Assembly (NCBI GenBank): GCA_030246985.1
Contig: CP107246.1
Location: 1,862,282 to 1,926,281, forward strand
Direction of reading: 5' to 3'
DNA length: 64,000 nucleotides
From: Candidatus Nitricoxidivorans perseverans
Lineage (GTDB): Bacteria; Pseudomonadota; Gammaproteobacteria; Burkholderiales; Rhodocyclaceae
The translations under genes and the position numbers were made by a program. A model generated the notes under the pieces. The model did no database searches. It saw only the letters and a list, made by a program, of their open reading frames with translations, and had not been told where the DNA came from. This document shows positions 29,507-42,804 of the stretch, piece by piece (position 1 is the first letter of the stretch; every line of letters begins with the position of its first letter).

Positions 29507-30088
29507 ATGCGCAATGCACTATCTGCACTGGCCTTGGCCGCGTTGGGGGGACTCGCCGGCACGGCGATGGCGCGCGTGGACAACGTCGATATCCTCGCCC
29601 GCACCTGCAACAGCTGTCACGGCGTCGCCGGCGTTTCCGTCGGCGCCTCCATGCCTTCGATCGGCGGCTTGCCGAGGGAGTACCTGCGGAACATCATGAA
29701 GCAGTGGAAATATGACGAACGCAGCGCGATCACCATGAACCGCGTCGTCAAGGGGTTCAGCGACGACGAACTCGACGCGCTCGCCGCCTATTTTGCGAAG
29801 CAGCCCTGGGTGCCGGTTCCGCAGCGCGCCTCTCCCGACGTGCTGTCGAAGGGCAAGTCGGCCGTTTCCGAAAAATGCGAGGACTGTCACGGCATCACCG
29901 GCAACGATCCGGACGTGGATGCGCCGAAGATCAACGGACAGTGGGCCAAGTACATGGAACTCGAACTCGAAAAATACCGCAGCAAGGAATTCAAGATGCC
30001 GCATCGCAAGATGAAAAAAGCGGCACATGAAATGAAACCTGCGGATGTATCCGCCGCCGCCCGTTATTACGGCGCTCAGAGCAGGTAG
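29507..30088 (+). CDS. Periplasmic dihaem cytochrome c (FccA/c4-like), 193 aa
   Basis: A signal peptide (about 1-22, ending AMA) is followed by two class I cytochrome c domains with haem sites C34NSCH and C124EDCH. Methionines such as M77 and M164-M176 are candidate axial ligands. Size and dihaem layout fit the cytochrome subunit of flavocytochrome c or cytochrome c4/c553 proteins. A GGAGA site lies 18 bases after the previous stop, and fccB follows 9 bases later. It is the probable electron acceptor of FccB and donor to or acceptor from the nonahaem protein. Confidence 0.88.
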   Translation: MRNALSALALAALGGLAGTAMARVDNVDILARTCNSCHGVAGVSVGASMPSIGGLPREYLRNIMKQWKYDERSAITMNRVVKGFSDDELDALAAYFAKQPWVPVPQRASPDVLSKGKSAVSEKCEDCHGITGNDPDVDAPKINGQWAKYMELELEKYRSKEFKMPHRKMKKAAHEMKPADVSAAARYYGAQSR

Positions 30089-30097
30089 GGGGGAACC

Positions 30098-31441
30098 ATG
30101 CATTCTTTCGATCGCCGCAGTTTTATCAAGACCCTGTCCGCCGCCGCGGGCGCTTCCATCCTGACCGTTCCACAGTCGCGCGCCGCGACGCCCAAGGCCC
30201 GCGTGGTCGTTGTCGGCGGCGGCTACGGCGGCGCCACCGCCGCCCGCTACCTGCGCCTGCTCGATCCGGGAATCGAGGTCACCCTGATCGAGCGCGGAAC
30301 GCTCTACACATCCTGCCCGCTTTCCAACGAGGTCATTTCCGGCGTGCGCGACATCAAGACCCTGCAGGCCGGCTACGGCGGCCTCGGGAGGCGCGGCGTC
30401 AAGGTGGTGCACAACGAGGTGACCCAGATCGACCCGGTGAAGAAGGCGGTCACCACCGCGGACGGCAACGTCTTTGCCTACGATGCGCTGGTGGTTTCGC
30501 CCGGCGTCGACTTCAATTACCCGGCCATCCAGGGGCTCACGCAGGAAATTTCTGAAAACCAAATTCCGCACGCATGGAAGGCTGGCCCGCAGACCCTGCT
30601 GCTGAAGAAGCAGCTCGAAGCCATGCCGGACGGCGGCCGCTTCATCATCGCCGTGCCCAAGGCTCCCTTCCGCTGCCCGCCCGGGCCCTACGAGCGCGCG
30701 GCGCAGGTGGCCATGCACTGCCTGCACCACGGCAAGAAGAAGGCCAAGGTCCTCATCCTGGACAGCAACGACGCATTTTCCAAGAAGCCCCTGTTCGAGC
30801 AGGCGTGGAAGACGCTCTACGGCTACGGCGAAGGCGGCATGATCGAGTGGGTGCCCGGCGCGAAGGGCGGCATCGTGGAGGGCGTCGATGCAGGCGCCAT
30901 GACCTGCCTGACCACCTTCGACCAGCATAAGGGCGATGTCATCAACATCATCCCGCCGCATCGCGCGGGCAAGATCGCCATCGACGCGGGGCTGGCCAAC
31001 TTCAAGGGCGCCTGGTGCGCGGTCAAGCCCGAGAACATGGAATCCACAGCCCACAATGACATCTACGTCATCGGGGATTCCTGCGTGGGCGGCGAACTGG
31101 CGACGGGCAATCCGTTTCCGAAATCGGCGCACATGGCCGGCTCGCAGGCCAAAATTGTCGCTGCCAGCCTGGTGGCCAAGCTCAACGGCCTGCCGCCGCC
31201 CAAGCCGATCTACACGAACGCCTGCTACAGCGTCGCTGGGCACGACTGGGGCTTCTCGGTCGTTGTCCTGTTCCGAGTGGAGAACAACCAGTGGGTCTAC
31301 GTCAAGGAAGGCAGCGGCATTTCGCCGGTGACTTTCGGCACCAAGGAGAAGCCCATCCCCGTTCCGCGCGCCTACCGCAAGATGGAGGCGGAGTATGCCG
31401 ACGGCTGGCTACGCAACATTCTTGCCGACGCTTTTTCCTAG
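30098..31441 (+). CDS. fccB: Flavocytochrome c sulfide dehydrogenase, flavoprotein subunit
   Basis: This FAD enzyme oxidises sulfide (or a related thiol) in the periplasm. It has a Tat signal with RRSFIKT at residues 6-12 and FAD-binding [16 protein letters not shown] at 36-51. Two cysteines at family positions of the redox disulfide are C193 ([11 protein letters not shown]) and C376 (TNACYSVAG), comparable with Cys161 and Cys337 of Allochromatium FccB. The C-terminal [12 protein letters not shown] motif is present. Its 447 residues are normal. The 3' end overlaps lgt by 33 bases in convergent orientation. Confidence 0.9.
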   Translation: MHSFDRRSFIKTLSAAAGASILTVPQSRAATPKARVVVVGGGYGGATAARYLRLLDPGIEVTLIERGTLYTSCPLSNEVISGVRDIKTLQAGYGGLGRRGVKVVHNEVTQIDPVKKAVTTADGNVFAYDALVVSPGVDFNYPAIQGLTQEISENQIPHAWKAGPQTLLLKKQLEAMPDGGRFIIAVPKAPFRCPPGPYERAAQVAMHCLHHGKKKAKVLILDSNDAFSKKPLFEQAWKTLYGYGEGGMIEWVPGAKGGIVEGVDAGAMTCLTTFDQHKGDVINIIPPHRAGKIAIDAGLANFKGAWCAVKPENMESTAHNDIYVIGDSCVGGELATGNPFPKSAHMAGSQAKIVAASLVAKLNGLPPPKPIYTNACYSVAGHDWGFSVVVLFRVENNQWVYVKEGSGISPVTFGTKEKPIPVPRAYRKMEAEYADGWLRNILADAFS

Positions 31442-32200
31442 CAGCACGAATCCGACGACGATCATCGGGACCGACAGCCACTGCCCCATGCTGACGAGGT
31501 AGGACTGGCCGAAGATGCCGGCGTCGGGTTCGCGGAAGAATTCGGCGGCGAAGCGCGCGGCGCCGTAGCCGACCAGGAACATGCCGGAGATCGCGCCGGT
31601 CGGCCGCCGCCGGCTTGAAAACCACCAGAGCAGCGCGAATAGCAGCAGTCCCTCGCCGGCCGTCTGGTAGAGCTGCGACGGGTGGCGCGGCTGAGCGTCG
31701 GCCTGCGGGAAGACCATCGCCCAGGGCAGCGCGGCGTCGGCCACGCGGCCCCAGAGCTCGCCGTTGATGAAGTTGCCGACGCGCCCGGCCGCGAGCCCCA
31801 GCGGCACCAGCGGCGCGATGAAATCCGTGACCTGGAAAAAAGTCTTCCCGGCCTTGCGCCCCCAGAGCGCCATGGCCGCCAGCACGCCGAGAAAACCGCC
31901 GTGGAAGCTCATGCCGCCCTTCCACACCGCGAGGATTTCGATGGGATGGACGAGATAGTAGGCGGGCTCATAGAACAGCACCTGCCCCAGCCGTCCGCCG
32001 AGAATCACCCCCAGCACGCCGTAGAACAGCAGGTCGTCCAGGTCGGCCGGCGAGATGCCGTGCCAGGGCTGGCCGGCCGCGCGGCGGCGGCCCAGCAGCA
32101 GGAAGGCGCCGAAGCCGGCGAGATACATGAGCCCGTACCAGCGCACGGCCAGCGGGCCGAGGTGCAGGGCGACGGGGTCGAACTGGGGATGGATCAGCAT
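31409..32200 (-). CDS. lgt: Prolipoprotein diacylglyceryl transferase
   Basis: An inner-membrane enzyme that adds diacylglycerol to the lipobox cysteine, the first step of lipoprotein maturation. About seven membrane helices are seen, with the signature [14 protein letters not shown] and the N-terminal [12 protein letters not shown] (catalytic-region HxxxG-type motif in [11 protein letters not shown]). The length of 263 residues is usual. The tail overlaps the end of fccB on the opposite strand. Confidence 0.96.
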   Translation of the reverse strand: MLIHPQFDPVALHLGPLAVRWYGLMYLAGFGAFLLLGRRRAAGQPWHGISPADLDDLLFYGVLGVILGGRLGQVLFYEPAYYLVHPIEILAVWKGGMSFHGGFLGVLAAMALWGRKAGKTFFQVTDFIAPLVPLGLAAGRVGNFINGELWGRVADAALPWAMVFPQADAQPRHPSQLYQTAGEGLLLFALLWWFSSRRRPTGAISGMFLVGYGAARFAAEFFREPDAGIFGQSYLVSMGQWLSVPMIVVGFVLLGKSVGKNVA

Positions 32201-32224
32201 GGGCTCCGCATCGTAGCACCGTCG

Positions 32225-32255
32225 AAAAAAATCGGGCGCCCCGCGGGGCGCCCGA
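32225..32255 (-). terminator. Rho-independent terminator of the porin-glnK-amtB operon
   Basis: A perfect 24-base GC-rich palindrome (32232-32255, arms built on CGGGCGCCCC) is followed on the minus strand by seven T (32231-32225). It lies 39 bases after the amtB stop. A second stem CCGGCTC-GGC-GAGCCGG (32257-32273) sits between it and amtB. Confidence 0.9.
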
Positions 32256-32293
32256 ACCGGCTCGGCGAGCCGGAGGGAGAGATTGAAATCAGA

Positions 32294-33652
32294 TCAGTAA
32301 TGGTAGGCCGACTCGCCGTGGGCCGTGATGTCCAGGCCCTCGCGCTCTTCGTCCTCGGGCACGCGCAGGCCGATCAGCACATCCACCAGCTTGAAGGCGA
32401 CGAACGACACCACGCCGGACCAGACGATGACCGTGCCCACGCCCCAGAGCTGGCTGACGATCTGCGCGCCCATGTCGTAGGCCCCCACCTTGTTGGCGAC
32501 GTAGTCATAGACCCCCGTGCCGCCCAGCGCCGGCGAGGCGAAGACGCCCGTCAGCACCGAGCCGAGAATGCCGCCGACGCCATGCACGCCGAACACGTCG
32601 AGCGCGTCGTCCGCGCCCAGCAGGCGCTTGAGGCCATTGACGCCCCACAGGCAGATCGCGCCGGCCGCGAGGCCGATGATGATGGCGCCCATCGGGCCGA
32701 CGAAACCGCAGGCCGGGGTGATGGCGACCAGGCCGGAGACCGCGCCGGAAGCCGCGCCCAGCATGGAAGGCTTACCCTTGAGCAGCCATTCGGCCATCAT
32801 CCAGGAGACGGCGGCGGCGGCCGTGGCGAACAAGGTGTTGGCCATCGCCAGCGCGGCCGTGCCGGTGGCTTCCAGATTGGAGCCGGCATTGAAGCCGAAC
32901 CAGCCCACCCACAGCAGCGAGGCGCCCACCATCGTCAATGTCAGGCTATGCGGCGTCATTTGCTCCTTGCCGTAGCCGACGCGCTTGCCGACCAGGTAGG
33001 CGCCGATCAGGCCCGCGACGGCAGCGTTGATGTGCACCACCGTGCCGCCGGCGAAGTCCAGCGCGCCCTTGGCGTAGAGGAAGCCGGCCGCGGCGAGCAT
33101 CTTCTCCAGCGAAGCGGCGTCGGTGACCGCGTCCGGGCCGTCCCAGTACCAGACCATGTGCGCCATCGGCAGGTAGGACAGCGTGAACCAGATCACCGAG
33201 AACAGCAGCACCGCCGAGAACTTGATGCGCTCGGCGAAGGCGCCGACGATCAGGGCTGTCGTGATGGCGGCGAACGTGGCCTGGAAGACGACGAACACCA
33301 GTTCCGGGATGACCACGCCCTTGCTGAAGGTGGCCGCCACCGAATCCGCCGTGATGCCGCCGAGGAACAGCTTGTCGAGGCTGCCGAAGAATGGGCTGCC
33401 GGCGGTGAAGGCCATGGAGTACCCATAGACCGCCCAGAGCACGCAGATCAGCGAGAAGATCGTGAACACCTGCATGAGCACCGACAGCATGTTCTTGGCG
33501 CGCACCAGGCCACCGTAGAACAGGGCCAGGCCCGGGATGGTCATGAGGATGACGAGCACGGTGGAAACCATCATCCAGGCCGTGTCGCCCTTGTTGGCCA
33601 CGGGCGGAATTGCCGCAGCCACCGCGGCAACCGCTTCAACTGTTTCGTTCAT
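32294..33652 (-). CDS. amtB: Ammonium transporter AmtB
   Basis: A membrane channel of 452 residues with about eleven helices. Amt hallmarks: GLALFYGGLVRAKNMLS near the N-terminus, DFAGGTVVHINAAVAGL with the first pore His, and DVFGVHGVGGILGSVLTG with the second. The start at 33652 follows a short gap from glnK; the open frame continuing upstream is not coding. GlnK would plug the cytoplasmic face under nitrogen sufficiency. Confidence 0.97.
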   Translation of the reverse strand: MNETVEAVAAVAAAIPPVANKGDTAWMMVSTVLVILMTIPGLALFYGGLVRAKNMLSVLMQVFTIFSLICVLWAVYGYSMAFTAGSPFFGSLDKLFLGGITADSVAATFSKGVVIPELVFVVFQATFAAITTALIVGAFAERIKFSAVLLFSVIWFTLSYLPMAHMVWYWDGPDAVTDAASLEKMLAAAGFLYAKGALDFAGGTVVHINAAVAGLIGAYLVGKRVGYGKEQMTPHSLTLTMVGASLLWVGWFGFNAGSNLEATGTAALAMANTLFATAAAAVSWMMAEWLLKGKPSMLGAASGAVSGLVAITPACGFVGPMGAIIIGLAAGAICLWGVNGLKRLLGADDALDVFGVHGVGGILGSVLTGVFASPALGGTGVYDYVANKVGAYDMGAQIVSQLWGVGTVIVWSGVVSFVAFKLVDVLIGLRVPEDEEREGLDITAHGESAYHY

Positions 33653-33669
33653 GATGAAACTCCTTCCGA

Positions 33670-34029
<360 letters not shown>

Positions 34030-34851
34030 TCAGAAAGTTTTGCTGAAGGTGACCACCAGGCGCCCCTTGCCGGAGGAATAGGCGCTGGAGCCGTTGCTGT
34101 TCACATAGCAGTACACGTCGCTGGCGGTGGTCGCCGCCGTCCCGGTGCAGCTGTCCTTGGCATTGGTGTCGGAATAGGCTAGGCCGAACGTTCCGAAGCC
34201 CATGTCCTTGGTGACGCCGACCTTGTAGTCGCTGTAGGAGGCATTGCTGTTGCCCTCGACCTTCTGCTTGCCGACGTGGCCGTTGATGCCCCAGCCGCCG
34301 CCCATGTCGTAGCTCGCGTTGAGCTCCAGGTAGTCGCTGCCCGTGGTCTTGTCGGTGAGCGCGCCGGGCGACTTCGGCCAGCCGAACAGCGCCGTGGTGG
34401 AGTGCGAGTACTTGAGCGTCAGCCATTTCCACGACAGGGCGCCGTAGATCTCGGTCGTGTCCTGCTTCAGCTCCTGCGTGCCGGCCAGTGTCTTCCCGGT
34501 GCCGGGGTAATTGTAGGTCAGCACGCCGATGTCGTAGCCGATGTCGCCGACGGCGCCCTTGTAGCCGCCATAGATATCGAGCTCGAGGCTTGCGCTGGCG
34601 CCGGAAATCGCATCGGAGATCCAGGAGATGTTCGAGCCCCAGAGGCCGGCGTAGAAGCCGCTGGCGTGCGCGTAGTCGAAGCCGCCTTGCAAGGCCGGTT
34701 TGCCGCGCGTTTGGGCGATGCCGCGATAGAGGTACTCGGAAGCCAGGGTAACGTTGCCCGTGAAGGTATGCGGGCTGGCCGGCTCGGCGGCGATGGCGAG
34801 GGACGCGCACGCGGAACCGATGGCGGCGGCGAGTATGAGTTTCTTGTGCAT
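34030..34851 (-). CDS. TorF-family putative outer-membrane porin
   Basis: A beta-barrel-like secreted protein of 273 residues. It has a signal peptide (about 1-21, ending AIA) followed by the family's N-terminal FTGNVTLASEYLYRGIAQT and alternating aromatic strands, ending with the Phe-terminal RLVVTFSKTF typical of outer-membrane barrels. The family commonly precedes glnK-amtB in betaproteobacteria. The start at 34851 has CAGGAGA upstream. It may admit ammonium, urea or other small nitrogen sources; the substrate is not known. Confidence 0.88.
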   Translation of the reverse strand: MHKKLILAAAIGSACASLAIAAEPASPHTFTGNVTLASEYLYRGIAQTRGKPALQGGFDYAHASGFYAGLWGSNISWISDAISGASASLELDIYGGYKGAVGDIGYDIGVLTYNYPGTGKTLAGTQELKQDTTEIYGALSWKWLTLKYSHSTTALFGWPKSPGALTDKTTGSDYLELNASYDMGGGWGINGHVGKQKVEGNSNASYSDYKVGVTKDMGFGTFGLAYSDTNAKDSCTGTAATTASDVYCYVNSNGSSAYSSGKGRLVVTFSKTF

Positions 34852-34889
34852 GGTGGTCTCCTGTAGGAAAGAAATGACGGGTATCCCTC

Positions 34890-34905
34890 TGCACGGAGCG
34901 TGCCA
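34890..34905 (-). promoter_or_regulatory. Sigma-54 promoter of porin-glnK-amtB
   Basis: On the minus strand, TGGCACGCTCCGTGCA (34905-34890) has GG-N10-GC spacing and a full TGGCACG -24 block. It lies about 39-54 bases upstream of the porin start, with the transcription start expected near 34879. Confidence 0.85.
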
Positions 34906-34967
34906 ATCGACAAAATCGCGTCGAATCAAGTGGATGTATTCAATGCCGCGAAGCCCGTGCCGGCCGG

Positions 34968-35015
34968 CGCACCGTTTTGCTTCGCTATCGGGGCCGGATG
35001 CACCGGCCTGGTGCG
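34968..35015. promoter_or_regulatory. Paired NtrC-like enhancer sites
   Basis: TGCACCGGCCTGGTGCG (34999-35015) matches the NtrC consensus TGCACY-N4-TGGTGCA except for its last base. A weaker copy, CGCACC-N4-TGCTTC, lies at 34968-34983. Their centres are about 31 bases apart and about 98 and 129 bases upstream of the predicted start, the geometry of classical NtrC enhancers. The strong site ends only 36 bases before the comM ATG. Confidence 0.75.
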
Positions 35016-35051
35016 ACGCGTGGAATATGCTGGTGCGCTACACTTGCCGCC

Positions 35052-36578
35052 ATGTCCGCCCTTGCCATCCTGAAAAGCCGCGCCCTCGCGGGCATGTCGG
35101 CACCCGAAGTGACCGTCGAGGTGCACCTCGCGGCGGGGCTGCCCTCATTCACGCTGGTCGGCCTGCCCGACACCGAGGTCAAGGAGGCGCGCGACCGCGT
35201 GCGTGCCGCCATCCAGAACTGCAAGTTCGAATTTCCGGCTCGCCGTATCACCGTCAATCTCGCGCCGGCCGACCTGCCCAAGGAATCCGGCCGCTTCGAC
35301 CTGCCCATCGCGCTGGGCATCCTTGTCGCCTCCGGACAGATCAGGGCGGGAAACCTTGACGCCTACGAATTCGCCGGCGAACTGTCGCTGTCCGGCGAGC
35401 TGCGTCCGGTGCGCGGCGCGCTCGCCATGTGCGCCGCCATCCATCGGGAGGCGCCGGCCGGCGCCGCGCTCCGCCGCGCCTTCGTGCTGCCTGCCGGCAA
35501 TGCGCCCGAGGCGGCGCTGGTGCGTCCCGCCGTCGTCCTGCCGGCGCTGACTTTACTCGACGTCTGCGCCCACCTCGACGGCGCTCGGCCTATCGAACCC
35601 TGGCGGGGCGAGCCGGAAACGGCCGTGACGGCCTATCCCGACCTCGCCGATGTCAAGGGCCAGGCCGGCCCCAAGCGGGCGCTCGAAGTCGCCGCCGCCG
35701 GCGGGCATTCGTTGCTGATGAGCGGCCCGCCGGGCACCGGCAAGTCCATGCTGGCCTCCCGCCTGCCGGGCATCCTGCCGCCCATGACCGGGGCCGAGGC
35801 GCTGGGCGCCGCGGCCGTGCATTCGCTCGCCGGCTGCTTCGACACGGCGCGATTCGGACAACGCGCCTTTCGCGCCCCTCATCACAGCGCCTCCGCGGCG
35901 GCGCTGGTGGGCGGCGGCGGCGTGCCCCGGCCGGGCGAGATTTCGCTGGCGCACGAAGGCGTGCTCTTCCTCGACGAGCTGCCGGAATTCGGCCGGGGCG
36001 TGCTGGAAGCCCTGCGCGAGCCGCTGGAAACCGGCCGCATCCACGTCGCCCGCGCCGCCCGGCGCGCCGAATTCCCCGCGCGCTTCCAGCTCGTTGCCGC
36101 CATGAACCCCTGTCCCTGCGGCTATCTCGGGCACCCCAGCGGAAAATGCCGCTGTACGCCCGACCAAGTGGCGAAATATCGGAGCAAGCTTTCCGGCCCG
36201 CTGCTCGACCGCATCGACCTGATGATCGAGGTGCCCTCCGTGACCGAGGCCGAGCTGACGGCGCGCGGCCCGGAAGGATCGGGCGAACCTTCCGCCGCCG
36301 TGCGCGAACGCGTGACGCGCTCGCGCGATATCCAGATCAGCCGACAGGGCACGGCCAACGCGCACCTGACGCCCGACGGGATCGAGCGCCACTGCCGGCC
36401 CGACGCGTCGGGCGCCGCCCTGCTCAAGCAGGCCATGACCCGGCTGCTGCTGTCGGCGCGCGCCTACCACCGCATCCTCAAGGTGGCGCGCACCATCGCC
36501 GACATGGCCGGCGAGGCGGACATCCGCAGCGCCCACGTCGCCGAGGCCATTCACTACCGGCGGGGCTTCGGCGGGTAG
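35052..36578 (+). CDS. comM: ComM/YifB-family Mg-chelatase-like AAA+ ATPase
   Basis: A hexameric AAA+ helicase that promotes branch migration during natural transformation. It has an N-terminal Lon-like domain (LAGMSAPEVTVEVHLAAGLP), Walker A SGPPGTGKSMLA near residue 230, Walker B GVLFLDELPEFGR, and the NPCPCGYLG and C-terminal MgCh motifs with AEAIHYR. The length of 508 residues is standard. The start at 35052 was chosen because the sequence before it holds the NtrC-like sites and lacks family similarity. Confidence 0.95.
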   Translation: MSALAILKSRALAGMSAPEVTVEVHLAAGLPSFTLVGLPDTEVKEARDRVRAAIQNCKFEFPARRITVNLAPADLPKESGRFDLPIALGILVASGQIRAGNLDAYEFAGELSLSGELRPVRGALAMCAAIHREAPAGAALRRAFVLPAGNAPEAALVRPAVVLPALTLLDVCAHLDGARPIEPWRGEPETAVTAYPDLADVKGQAGPKRALEVAAAGGHSLLMSGPPGTGKSMLASRLPGILPPMTGAEALGAAAVHSLAGCFDTARFGQRAFRAPHHSASAAALVGGGGVPRPGEISLAHEGVLFLDELPEFGRGVLEALREPLETGRIHVARAARRAEFPARFQLVAAMNPCPCGYLGHPSGKCRCTPDQVAKYRSKLSGPLLDRIDLMIEVPSVTEAELTARGPEGSGEPSAAVRERVTRSRDIQISRQGTANAHLTPDGIERHCRPDASGAALLKQAMTRLLLSARAYHRILKVARTIADMAGEADIRSAHVAEAIHYRRGFGG

Positions 36579-36593
36579 GAGGAGGAAAGCAAG

Positions 36594-37133
36594 CTAGTCG
36601 GAGAACCGCCCCGCCCACCACAGCCGCGCCCTCAGGCCCCATTCGGTGGCGAAGCCGACGATGCGGAAGCGGACGTTGCCTTGGGGATCGACGATGAAAT
36701 GCGTGGGCACGCCGCGTATCTTCCAGGCTTCGGCGATGCGGCCGTCGATGTCGGCGATGGCGGGGAAGTCGCGCCCCCGATCCTTCAGGTGGCGGGCGAC
36801 GGTGTCCGGTTCGCCGGACTGGATGGCGACGGTGAGCGTCGGCCAGTCGCGGGCGAGGGCCTCCAGGCTGCCGTCCTCGAACTTGCAGGCTTCGCACCAC
36901 GTCGCCCAGAAGGCGATGAGCACGGGCTTGCCGCCGTTTTCGGCGAGCGCCCGGGCGAGGCTGGCCGGCCGGCCGTCGAGACCGGCGCCCGCCAGCGCCG
37001 GAGCCGGCCCCTCTGGCAGGCCGCGCGCCTGCCAGAGCTGGACGATGGCGATGAGGGTGGTGCCGGCGACGACGAAAGCGATGATGTAAAGGGCTTCGAG
37101 CATCCAGTGCTTTCGGGGGCGAAAGTTCAGCAT
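36594..37133 (-). CDS. Membrane-anchored TlpA-like thioredoxin-fold protein
   Basis: A protein of 179 residues with one N-terminal membrane anchor (about 10-32) and a periplasmic thioredoxin-like domain with active site ATWCEACKFEDG and the cis-Pro in GVPTHFIVDP. It resembles ScsD/TlpA-type thiol reductases that act on periplasmic or cytochrome-maturation substrates. The ATG at 37133 overlaps the rhodanese stop by 7 bases; a Met ten codons later is a weaker alternative start. Confidence 0.85.
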   Translation of the reverse strand: MLNFRPRKHWMLEALYIIAFVVAGTTLIAIVQLWQARGLPEGPAPALAGAGLDGRPASLARALAENGGKPVLIAFWATWCEACKFEDGSLEALARDWPTLTVAIQSGEPDTVARHLKDRGRDFPAIADIDGRIAEAWKIRGVPTHFIVDPQGNVRFRIVGFATEWGLRARLWWAGRFSD

Positions 37134-37519
37134 TGTTCCCAGGGCAGCCCCTCGAAGCGCCAGCCGTTGACAGAGCAACGGTGGTGGCCGTCGTCCAGCT
37201 CGCCCTCGAAGCCGCGCAGCACGTTGTAGACGCGGGTGAAGCCGGCGGCCTCGAGCGCATTGCCCGCATCGACCGAGCGGTTGCCGCTGCGGCAGATCAA
37301 CACCACGGGGCGGTCATGGACGTGGCCGGCGAGTTTCCTGACCTCCCCGACGAAGTGGGGGTTCACCTCCCAGTCCGGACCGTCGTTCCATGCGGCGTGG
37401 AGTGCGCCGACGGGATGGCCGACGAAGAGGAATTCCATTTCGCTGCGGCAATCGATGAACAAGGCCTTGGGGTTTTCATGCAGAAACTGCGCGGCTTCCT
37501 TTGGGGTCAGGTGTTCCAT
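37127..37519 (-). CDS. Rhodanese-like sulfurtransferase, single domain
   Basis: A 130-residue rhodanese fold with the active-site loop VLICRSGNRSVDAG (catalytic Cys in CRSGNRS) and the N-terminal ALFIDCRSEMEF. The loop shape is that of single-domain GlpE/PspE-like enzymes that carry sulfane sulfur. The start at 37519 has AGGAGG upstream. It is probably co-transcribed with the TlpA-like gene and is divergent from metH. Confidence 0.9.
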   Translation of the reverse strand: MEHLTPKEAAQFLHENPKALFIDCRSEMEFLFVGHPVGALHAAWNDGPDWEVNPHFVGEVRKLAGHVHDRPVVLICRSGNRSVDAGNALEAAGFTRVYNVLRGFEGELDDGHHRCSVNGWRFEGLPWEQC

Positions 37520-37561
37520 GACATCCTCCTGTCGTGAGGGCGAGCCATTATAATCCTGGCG

Positions 37562-41224
<3,663 letters not shown>

Positions 41225-41235
41225 GCCGCTCTAGC

Positions 41236-41568
41236 TCAAACGCCCCAGAGCACGGGTTTTCCCCGTTCGAGGGATCGCTCCAGCAATTCCGCCAGCGGCA
41301 GCGCGCGCCGCGCCAGGTCGACGTGAGGGCGCGTGCCGCCGCTCCCGTCCGGCTCGTCGGCGGGCGGGTCCTCGTCGTGCCGGCCGGCATGCCGGCGCTT
41401 GTCCTCGGCGATGGCGGCCTTCAAGCGGGCGATGGCCTCCGGAAGCTGCTCGACGGTGACGACGCCGCGCTCGGCCGGTTCCTTGCCCATGAGTTCCATC
41501 ATGCGCCGGGCGACGTCGCCGAACATGAGGATTTCGCCCGCGGCCAGCGAATGGAATTTCACCATCAT
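41236..41568 (-). CDS. DUF1840 family protein, 110 aa
   Basis: A small cytoplasmic protein of the DUF1840 family, found in betaproteobacteria and of unknown function. It begins [20 protein letters not shown] and has [16 protein letters not shown], then a charged Asp/Glu/Pro-rich middle and the C-terminal [17 protein letters not shown]. Its start overlaps the cca stop as ATGA. Confidence 0.85.
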   Translation of the reverse strand: MMVKFHSLAAGEILMFGDVARRMMELMGKEPAERGVVTVEQLPEAIARLKAAIAEDKRRHAGRHDEDPPADEPDGSGGTRPHVDLARRALPLAELLERSLERGKPVLWGV

Positions 41569-42767
41569 GGCCGTAGCGCCGCGACGCGCGCCTCGTGGAT
41601 GCGCGCGGCGATCTGTCCGGGATCGGCGCATTCCTTCGCAATGGCGCCGGCATCCACCGAGCGGATCGCCGCCAGCGCCTGCCGCCACAGCGCCGCCTGG
41701 GGATAGTCCCTCGCCTCGAAGCCGAGCCGGCCGCGCCAGTCCGCTTCGCAAGCGGCCAGGATTTCCGCGAAGCGTTCCGGCCGGCGCAGGGCGTCGCAGC
41801 GTTCCAGCAGCCGGAGCCGTGTTTCCGGCCGGAGCCGGTCGACATGGTGGATGTCCCCGTGGAGGCGCGCCGCCAGGACGGCGACGTCCCGGCAGTCGGC
41901 CGGCGCGCGCAGGCGCTGGCACAGGGGCGGGATCAGGGCCGCGCTTCGGGACTCGTGGCCGATGTGGCGCGGCAGGACGTCGGCCGGCGTCGTCCCCTTG
42001 CCGAGGTCATGGGTCAGCGCGGCGAAGCGCGCGGGCAGCGAAAGCCCCATGCCCGCCGCCGCGTCGATCACCATCATCGTGTGTACGCCGGTATCGACTT
42101 CCGGATGGAAGTCGGCCCGCTGCGGTACGCCCCAGAGGCGGTCCAGCTCCGGCAGCAGCTTCTTGAGGGCGCCGCAGGTGCGCAGGGTCTCGAACATCCG
42201 GGAGGGCCGCGCTTCCATGAGGCCGCGGGCCAGTTCCTGCCAGACGCGCTCCGGCACCAGGGCGTCGACCTCGCCGTCCTCCGCCATCCGGCGCATCAGC
42301 GCCAGGGTTTCCGGCGCCACCGCGAAATCGGCGAAGCGGGCGGCGAAGCGGGCGACGCGCAGGATGCGCACGGGATCCTCGCCGAAGGCCGGCGAGACGT
42401 GGCGCAGCACCCTGGCCGCCAGATCGCTTCGCCCGCCGTGGGGATCGATGAGGCTGCCGTCCGCATCACGTGCGATGGCGTTGATGGTCAGGTCGCGCCG
42501 GGCCAGGTCTTCTTCCAGCGTGACGGAAGGCTCGGCATGGAAGACGAAGCCCGTGTAGCCGGGCGCGGTCTTGCGTTCGGTGCGGGCCAGCGCGTATTCC
42601 TCGTGCGTTTCGGGGTGCAGGAAGACCGGAAAGTCGCGCCCCACCGGCCGGAATCCGCGCGCGGCCATCTCCTTCGGCGTGGCGCCGACGACCACCCAGT
42701 CGCGCTCCCGGACCGGCAGGCCCAGCAGTTCATCGCGGACGGCGCCGCCGACGGCGTAGGTTTTCAT
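41565..42767 (-). CDS. cca: CCA-adding multifunctional tRNA nucleotidyltransferase
   Basis: Adds or repairs the 3' CCA of tRNAs. Nucleotidyltransferase motifs are at the N-terminus ([33 protein letters not shown]). The HD phosphohydrolase domain is present in the C-terminal half ([14 protein letters not shown]), as in E. coli Cca, so 2',3'-cyclic phosphodiesterase activity is likely. The start at 42767 gives 400 residues; the longer ORF upstream overlaps the divergent ampG gene. Confidence 0.95.
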   Translation of the reverse strand: MKTYAVGGAVRDELLGLPVRERDWVVVGATPKEMAARGFRPVGRDFPVFLHPETHEEYALARTERKTAPGYTGFVFHAEPSVTLEEDLARRDLTINAIARDADGSLIDPHGGRSDLAARVLRHVSPAFGEDPVRILRVARFAARFADFAVAPETLALMRRMAEDGEVDALVPERVWQELARGLMEARPSRMFETLRTCGALKKLLPELDRLWGVPQRADFHPEVDTGVHTMMVIDAAAGMGLSLPARFAALTHDLGKGTTPADVLPRHIGHESRSAALIPPLCQRLRAPADCRDVAVLAARLHGDIHHVDRLRPETRLRLLERCDALRRPERFAEILAACEADWRGRLGFEARDYPQAALWRQALAAIRSVDAGAIAKECADPGQIAARIHEARVAALRP

Positions 42768-42804
42768 GGGCGGAAAGCGGGGAAACGCAAGGTATGATCC
42801 GGGG

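Noticed and set aside
37520-37561. Possible cobalamin riboswitch before metH
   Set aside because: Only 42 bases separate metH from the rhodanese gene, far too short for the aptamer.
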